NCBI GenBank assembly: GCA_947168905.1
Contig: CAMVNR010000015.1
Span: 1-37,503 of the forward strand
Direction: 5' to 3'
DNA from: an uncultured Lachnospiraceae bacterium
GTDB taxonomy: Bacteria; Bacillota; Clostridia; Lachnospirales; Lachnospiraceae
DNA: 37,503 nucleotides
Shown here: positions 33,482 to 37,503 of the stretch, piece after piece
How positions within the stretch are numbered: the first letter of the stretch is position 1
Layout of the letters: the number at the start of each line of letters is the position of its first letter
The notes under the pieces: generated by a model
What the model was told of the DNA's origin: nothing
Database searches by the model: none
Seen by the model: the letters and a program-made list of their open reading frames with translations, nothing else
Position numbers and translations under genes: made by a program

Positions 33482-35431
33482 TTAGCTGCTCAAGATGCAG
33501 AGATAAGCCGCATACATGTCGGGAAGCTCCACAGAAAGTGTCGATGATTCTCCGCCGGCTTCTATGAGGCCTTCTTCCGTGAGACGTTCTGCATGAATGT
33601 TTTCGGGAAAATCCACCCGGATGTCCCGGATCGGAAGCGGCGCCGTCATCGTCGTTCCGTTGAACCCGCTGAGATTCAAAAACTGCAGCAGGAAACGCCT
33701 GTCATCAATCCGGTCACAGAAAAATTCCACACAGGGCGGCGCCTCCACCCGAATTTTCTGAAGATCCGGGCAGAGATACCGAAGAAGATCCAGGAAGATC
33801 TCCTTATGGTCCTCATAGCCGTGATAATAATAAAGCGATCCCAAAAGCCAGGGGAGATACAGATTTTTCCTCTTGTGCAGCATAGCCATCCCGACCTCCG
33901 AGACCTCGTGGCCGAAGCATCGTTCCGGCGGACCGTACATAGCAGCGCGGACCAGCGGAAGGATAAGCATTCCTTCTTCGCTCTCAACCTCGTAGGCTTC
34001 CCGGTCAAGATACACCCAGTTTCTCTTGGGGAACGATCGGAAAATCTCCTTCGGCTTCGTCAGGAGATAGCTTCCCCGCACCGGCTCAATCCTCTTCCCG
34101 AGCCGAAGCCCGAAAAGCTTCCGCAGAAGTTCCGAATCTTCCGAAAAGGAAGATCCCGTACTCACAACCGCGGCCTTCGTATGAAGAAGCGCCGCGCGAA
34201 GCTTTTCGGATCGGAACTCATCTGCTCCGGGGATGATCACCACCCGGTACCTATCAAGAATCTCCGCAATGCGCTCCTCTTCATCCGCCGAAGCCACGTC
34301 GAACAGGAGATGCGCTTCCTTCAGGATCCGGAACAGTCCCCGGTATTCCGCCTGGCATCCGGAGCGCACGAGAAGCACTTCCGCCTCTGATTTCAGCTTC
34401 GCGAAAAGCTCCTCATGCTGCCGGTGGAAATGGAACACCTCCCGCACCGACTCGTAATTCTCACGGTCCGGGTAGTCCGGGAAGGCGCCGATAATGCACC
34501 AGTCCAGATTGGATCCGTTCGCCATGTTCTGGAGGAGCCGAAGCTTTGTCAGATATTTCGAAACGCCCATAAAGCGGTACGGAATATCGACCGCGTTGAT
34601 CGCGACATTTGAACTGACCTTGTCCGGGTAAGTCCCGCGCACGATCGAAGTATTGTCAGACGCCGAGTAAATCCAGAAAGGATAGGGCCGGTCCACGGCG
34701 GAGTTGGATTCGTCCCGGATGATGTCAATCTCATAGGGACTGTAGGTACTGACAGCAATCCCGGGATTGATTTCTTTCACAGTTTTCCGGATTTTCTGAA
34801 GCATGTCCCGGACCGTGAACTTCCTGAAGTCCAGGTATTTTCGGAACACCGGATCTTCCGGGTTCTCTTCCGTCGGAAGCTCCATCCCGGAAAAGCTGTG
34901 AAAACGCCTTCTGCAGTTTTCACACTGGCAGATCCCGACATAATTTCCGTCATAATCCCGGGTCTGGTAGCCGAACATATTGAAGAAGATCCCGTCCACC
35001 GGATACTTCCGGATAATGTCTTCGATGATCCTGACCGCAAGCTCCTGCTGATACGGCCCGTTAATGCAGGTCGCAGCCGTGTCGTTGTAGCGGATCGGCT
35101 TTCCTTCGCGCGTCCGGGAGAACCAGTCCGGATCAGTGGTCAGGTAGTCTTCGTGCACCTTGCTGACATCGAAACGCGCAATCACCCGGATACCGTTCTG
35201 ATGGCATTTTTCAAGGAGTTCGCCGAATTTATCTCCCTGAAGGTACGGGCTTTTTCGCTGGAACGGCTGTTTTGTCGGCGTAAACGCAGTGATGCCTCCG
35301 CAGCCAAGCTGAACGACATTGGCGCCGAACGAGAGGAGCCATCGGACCTCTTCATCGGCATCCATTTCCGCGTCGATATCCCGAAGATTATTCTGTATCA
35401 TCCGAAACGGCTTCTCCATCCACCAGTCCAT
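33482..35431 (-). CDS. GHL6/GH42-like putative glycoside hydrolase
   Basis: A 649-residue protein. The N-terminal barrel (about 1-320) resembles the hypothetical glycosyl hydrolase 6 group, with WWMEKPFRMIQNNLRDID, RFDVSKV, and VDGIFFNMFGYQTRDYDG followed by a Cys cluster (CQCENC). The middle (about 350-560) is an amidotransferase-like domain as in the GH42 trimerisation region, and a small beta domain ends the protein. GGGAGG lies 9 bases before the chosen ATG; a longer frame is rejected. It is a single-gene unit with a good promoter. No enzyme activity is known to me for close relatives. An alpha-fucosidase- or galactosidase-like role is a guess. Confidence 0.75.
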   Translation of the reverse strand: MDWWMEKPFRMIQNNLRDIDAEMDADEEVRWLLSFGANVVQLGCGGITAFTPTKQPFQRKSPYLQGDKFGELLEKCHQNGIRVIARFDVSKVHEDYLTTDPDWFSRTREGKPIRYNDTAATCINGPYQQELAVRIIEDIIRKYPVDGIFFNMFGYQTRDYDGNYVGICQCENCRRRFHSFSGMELPTEENPEDPVFRKYLDFRKFTVRDMLQKIRKTVKEINPGIAVSTYSPYEIDIIRDESNSAVDRPYPFWIYSASDNTSIVRGTYPDKVSSNVAINAVDIPYRFMGVSKYLTKLRLLQNMANGSNLDWCIIGAFPDYPDRENYESVREVFHFHRQHEELFAKLKSEAEVLLVRSGCQAEYRGLFRILKEAHLLFDVASADEEERIAEILDRYRVVIIPGADEFRSEKLRAALLHTKAAVVSTGSSFSEDSELLRKLFGLRLGKRIEPVRGSYLLTKPKEIFRSFPKRNWVYLDREAYEVESEEGMLILPLVRAAMYGPPERCFGHEVSEVGMAMLHKRKNLYLPWLLGSLYYYHGYEDHKEIFLDLLRYLCPDLQKIRVEAPPCVEFFCDRIDDRRFLLQFLNLSGFNGTTMTAPLPIRDIRVDFPENIHAERLTEEGLIEAGGESSTLSVELPDMYAAYLCILSS

Positions 35432-35553
35432 ACCGTCAGTCCTCCCGCTGTTTTCTGAAAAAACCCATACTTTTCCTGTACCGCCTGCAGTGTCTCCTCC
35501 CCGATCCATTGCCCGCAATCATCCGGGTGGTTCCTGCCGGGCATCTGCTTCAG

Positions 35554-35617
35554 ACTATACCACAGGCAGCATCATTCTGCAAGAAGCAGGCGTCTTTGTC
35601 TCATGTCCCTGCAGGGA
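35554..35617 (-). promoter_or_regulatory. Promoter of the GHL6-like gene with upstream palindrome
   Basis: The minus strand has TTGCAG (35582-35577), a 17-bp spacer and TATAGT (35559-35554). About 24 bp upstream of the -35 box lies a perfect 12-bp palindrome, TCCCTGCAGGGA (35606-35617), a possible activator site. The leader is about 115 bases. Confidence 0.65.
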
Positions 35618-35650
35618 TCGTCAAAGGCAGCATCTTCATCTGAATTCTCC

Positions 35651-35678
35651 TTGACAAAGCATTCCGATTTGATATAAT
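35651..35678 (+). promoter_or_regulatory. Promoter of the ABC-2 exporter operon
   Basis: A perfect TTGACA, a 16-bp spacer and a perfect TATAAT, the strongest-looking promoter in the window. It is divergent from the GHL6-like gene and gives a leader of about 160 bases. Confidence 0.85.
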
Positions 35679-35697
35679 GGTGTCCACATTTCTTTTC

Positions 35698-35724
35698 GGA
35701 GCCCTCGTAAACGGGCTCCTTCTT
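35698..35724 (+). terminator. Leader hairpin, possible attenuator, before the ABC-2 operon
   Basis: GGAGCCC and GGGCTCC form a 7-bp stem with an 8-base loop, followed by TTCTT. It starts only about 15 bases after the inferred transcription start. A further hairpin (AAGGAG with CTCCTT, near 35801-35824) lies closer to the gene. Premature termination is possible, but the T run is weak. Confidence 0.45.
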
Positions 35725-35848
35725 ACCCCTTACCGCGCAGCCGGAAGTTTCCGCATTTCCGGCGGTCTGCTGCTTGGAAAGATTCAACTGCGAAGGAGCG
35801 GAAAAAAGCCCTCCTTTCGCCCAGGATAACTGCCAGGAGGAAGGTACA

Positions 35849-36655
35849 ATGATTCACATGGAAAATGTCGTGAAGACCTACCGGGTCGCACGGCGGGACA
35901 GCGGCGCAAAAGCCGCGTTTCTCGCGCTTTTTCACCGGAAATACGATCTCGTTCGTGCGCTGGACGGGCTGAGCTTTGATATCGATCCGGGAGAAATCGT
36001 CGCGCTTCTCGGGCCGAACGGCGCCGGGAAAAGCACGGCAATCAAGATTCTCTCCGGGATTCTCTATCCGGACTCGGGCACCGTCGAATGCGGCGGCTTC
36101 TCGCCCGCCCGCGACCGCATGCGCTATACCCGCGAGATCGGTGTTGTCTTCGGCCAGCGGACGCAGCTTTACTGGGACGTGCCGGTCGGGGATTCTTATG
36201 GACTTCTGCAGGATATTTACGACGTGCCTGAGGAGGAATTTAAGCGGAATCTTGCCGAACTTACGGAGCTTCTCGACCTTTCGGAGCTCCTGCGGACGCC
36301 GGCGCGGCAGCTCTCTTTGGGACAGCGAATGCGCTGCGAGCTGGCGGCTTCGCTTCTGCACAGCCCGAAGATCCTCTTTCTCGATGAGCCGACGATCGGC
36401 CTCGACGCGGTGTCGAAGCTCGCGGTCCGGCAGTTTGTGAAAGTTCTGAATGAAGAGAAAAAGACCACTGTAATCCTGACAACCCACGATATGCAGGATG
36501 TGGAGGCGCTTTCAAGGCGTGTGCTGATGATCGGAAAAGGGAAGCTGCTTCTCGACGGAACACTTCAGGATATCCGGAGGGACGGCGAGTCACTGGACGA
36601 ATCGCTGGTCGAGTTCTACCAGGGCATCGACGGACTCGACGGGAAGGAGGAATGA
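35849..36655 (+). CDS. ABC-2 type exporter, ATP-binding protein
   Basis: A 268-residue ATPase with Walker A GPNGAGKST (near 52-60), signature LSLGQ, Walker B ILFLDEPT and H-loop TTHD. The long N-terminal insert before the first strand (YRVARRDSGAKAAFLALFHRKY) is typical of the DUF990/YfiL-like subgroup of NatA-type ATPases. The start has AGGAGG 8 bases upstream; a 25-codon longer frame is rejected as leader. It is followed after one base by its permease gene. The exported substrate is unknown. Confidence 0.93.
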   Translation: MIHMENVVKTYRVARRDSGAKAAFLALFHRKYDLVRALDGLSFDIDPGEIVALLGPNGAGKSTAIKILSGILYPDSGTVECGGFSPARDRMRYTREIGVVFGQRTQLYWDVPVGDSYGLLQDIYDVPEEEFKRNLAELTELLDLSELLRTPARQLSLGQRMRCELAASLLHSPKILFLDEPTIGLDAVSKLAVRQFVKVLNEEKKTTVILTTHDMQDVEALSRRVLMIGKGKLLLDGTLQDIRRDGESLDESLVEFYQGIDGLDGKEE

Positions 36656-36656
36656 C

Positions 36657-37463
36657 GTGAAAAAGTATTTCTCTTTCTTCCGGCTGCGCCTTCAGATGGG
36701 CATGCAGTACCGGATCGCGGCCTTTGCCGGCATGGCGACGCAGTTTTTCTGGGGCTTCATGCTGATCGGCGCCTACAAAGCCTTCCATGAGTCCAATGCC
36801 GCCGCCTTCCCGATGGAATTCCAGGCCCTCACTTCCTATATCTGGCTGCAGCAGGTCTTCCTCGCCCTCTTCATCACCTGGAGATTCGACAACGACATTT
36901 TCGCGATGATTACGGACGGGGGAATCTCCTACGAGCTTGCGCGTCCCGTCCGGCTCTACAGCATGTGGTTCGCGAAAAACCTTGCGATGCGCCTCTCGGA
37001 GGCCGCGCTCCGCTTCGCGCCGGTGCTGCTTGTCGCGGCGCTTCTTCCGAAGCCGTACGGACTGTCGCTCCCTGTGAGTCTGCCGCACTTTCTGCTGTTC
37101 CTTTTGACCCTGGGTCTCGGACTTCTCACGACGATCGCCTTTCTCATGATCGTCTACGGGCTCGCAATGCGCATGCTCTCCTCGACCGGCGTGCGGCTCT
37201 TTCTCGCCGGCATCGTTGAGTTTCTCTCAGGGCAGATCATCCCGCTGCCCTTCTTCCCGGACAGGGTCCGGTTCGTGCTGGAGCTGCTGCCTTTTGCGGG
37301 CATGCAGAATGTTCCGCTTCGGATCTACAGCGGCGATCTTGCAGGAGAAGCGATGCTTCGGGCGATTGTCCTGCAGCTTCTGTGGCTCGTGATTTTCATT
37401 GGCGTTGGCGCTTTTCTGTTAAGATCCGGCGAGCGGCGCGCGGTCGTGGGTAGTGTCAAGTAA
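36657..37463 (+). CDS. ABC-2 family permease (DUF990-like)
   Basis: A 268-residue membrane protein with about six hydrophobic segments, starting at GTG with AGGAGG 6 bases upstream, the site lying in the end of the ATPase gene. The N-terminus (KKYFSFFRLRLQMGMQYR) and the GGISYELARPVRL motif near residue 82 fit the DUF990 permeases, which normally come in pairs with one ATPase. It is complete in the window. Confidence 0.88.
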   Translation: MKKYFSFFRLRLQMGMQYRIAAFAGMATQFFWGFMLIGAYKAFHESNAAAFPMEFQALTSYIWLQQVFLALFITWRFDNDIFAMITDGGISYELARPVRLYSMWFAKNLAMRLSEAALRFAPVLLVAALLPKPYGLSLPVSLPHFLLFLLTLGLGLLTTIAFLMIVYGLAMRMLSSTGVRLFLAGIVEFLSGQIIPLPFFPDRVRFVLELLPFAGMQNVPLRIYSGDLAGEAMLRAIVLQLLWLVIFIGVGAFLLRSGERRAVVGSVK

Positions 37464-37466
37464 TCT

Positions 37467-37503
37467 ATGAAAAACGGAGTCAAAGAAAAAAGGCTCCGAC
37501 GAA
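37467..37503 (+). CDS. Probable start of a second ABC-2 permease (partial)
   Basis: An ATG three bases after the permease stop opens a basic frame (MKNGVKEKRLRR) that runs off the window. Such exporters usually have a second permease at this place, and the sequence fits a permease N-terminus, but only 12 codons are visible and the ribosome site is weak. Confidence 0.45.
   Translation, partial: MKNGVKEKRLRR

Noticed and set aside
35723..36487. Minus-strand open frame of 254 codons opposite the ABC-2 ATPase gene
   Set aside because: Shadow of a gene with all ABC ATPase motifs.

Overview
This window looks like a piece of a chromosome from a plant-polymer-degrading gut or rumen Clostridium relative, probably Lachnospiraceae. 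That assignment is inferred from a moderately GC-rich genome with consensus AGGAGG ribosome binding sites, an LplB/LplC-type sugar importer, many cytoplasmic glycosidases, and a remnant of a typical Lachnospiraceae ECF sigma factor. No tRNA, rRNA, CRISPR array or intact insertion sequence was seen.

Layout. Positions 107-10.8 kb (minus strand): a carbohydrate importer (two permeases and a lipoprotein binding protein, no ATPase), a large tannase/feruloyl-esterase-like hydrolase, a 14-helix DHA2 efflux pump and a GH3 beta-glycosidase. Each of the four transcription units here has the same operator: two TCGGAWTT-type repeats exactly 22 bp apart, just upstream of a sigma-A promoter. Positions 10.9-19.8 kb: an epimerase-like/aldo-keto reductase fusion, a GH106-like glycosidase with its own 21-bp direct-repeat operator, a second esterase divergent from an AraC regulator, and a GH1 6-phospho-beta-glucosidase. 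Positions 19.9-25.1 kb: a GH5 enzyme, then a minus-strand unit of GH1 beta-glucosidase, Gfo/Idh/MocA oxidoreductase and VOC protein. Positions 25.3-29.5 kb: a broken ECF sigma gene, a domain-swapped GH3, a GH43, and a 217-bp strongly folded element with inverted-repeat ends and 8-bp flanking direct repeats.

Positions 29.5-33.4 kb hold a GNAT acetyltransferase and an ABC-F ATPase behind a 300-nt leader that ends in a terminator overlapping the ribosome binding site, then a YhfC membrane protein and an XRE/zinc-ribbon regulator. Positions 33.5-37.5 kb hold a GHL6-type putative glycosidase and a divergent ABC-2 exporter that runs off the window.

How it may work together (inference): complex, probably acylated, beta-linked plant glycosides are bound and imported whole, de-esterified and cut to monosaccharides in the cytoplasm, while a co-regulated efflux pump removes aglycones or released phenolics. 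None of the glycosidases carries a visible signal peptide, which supports intracellular processing.
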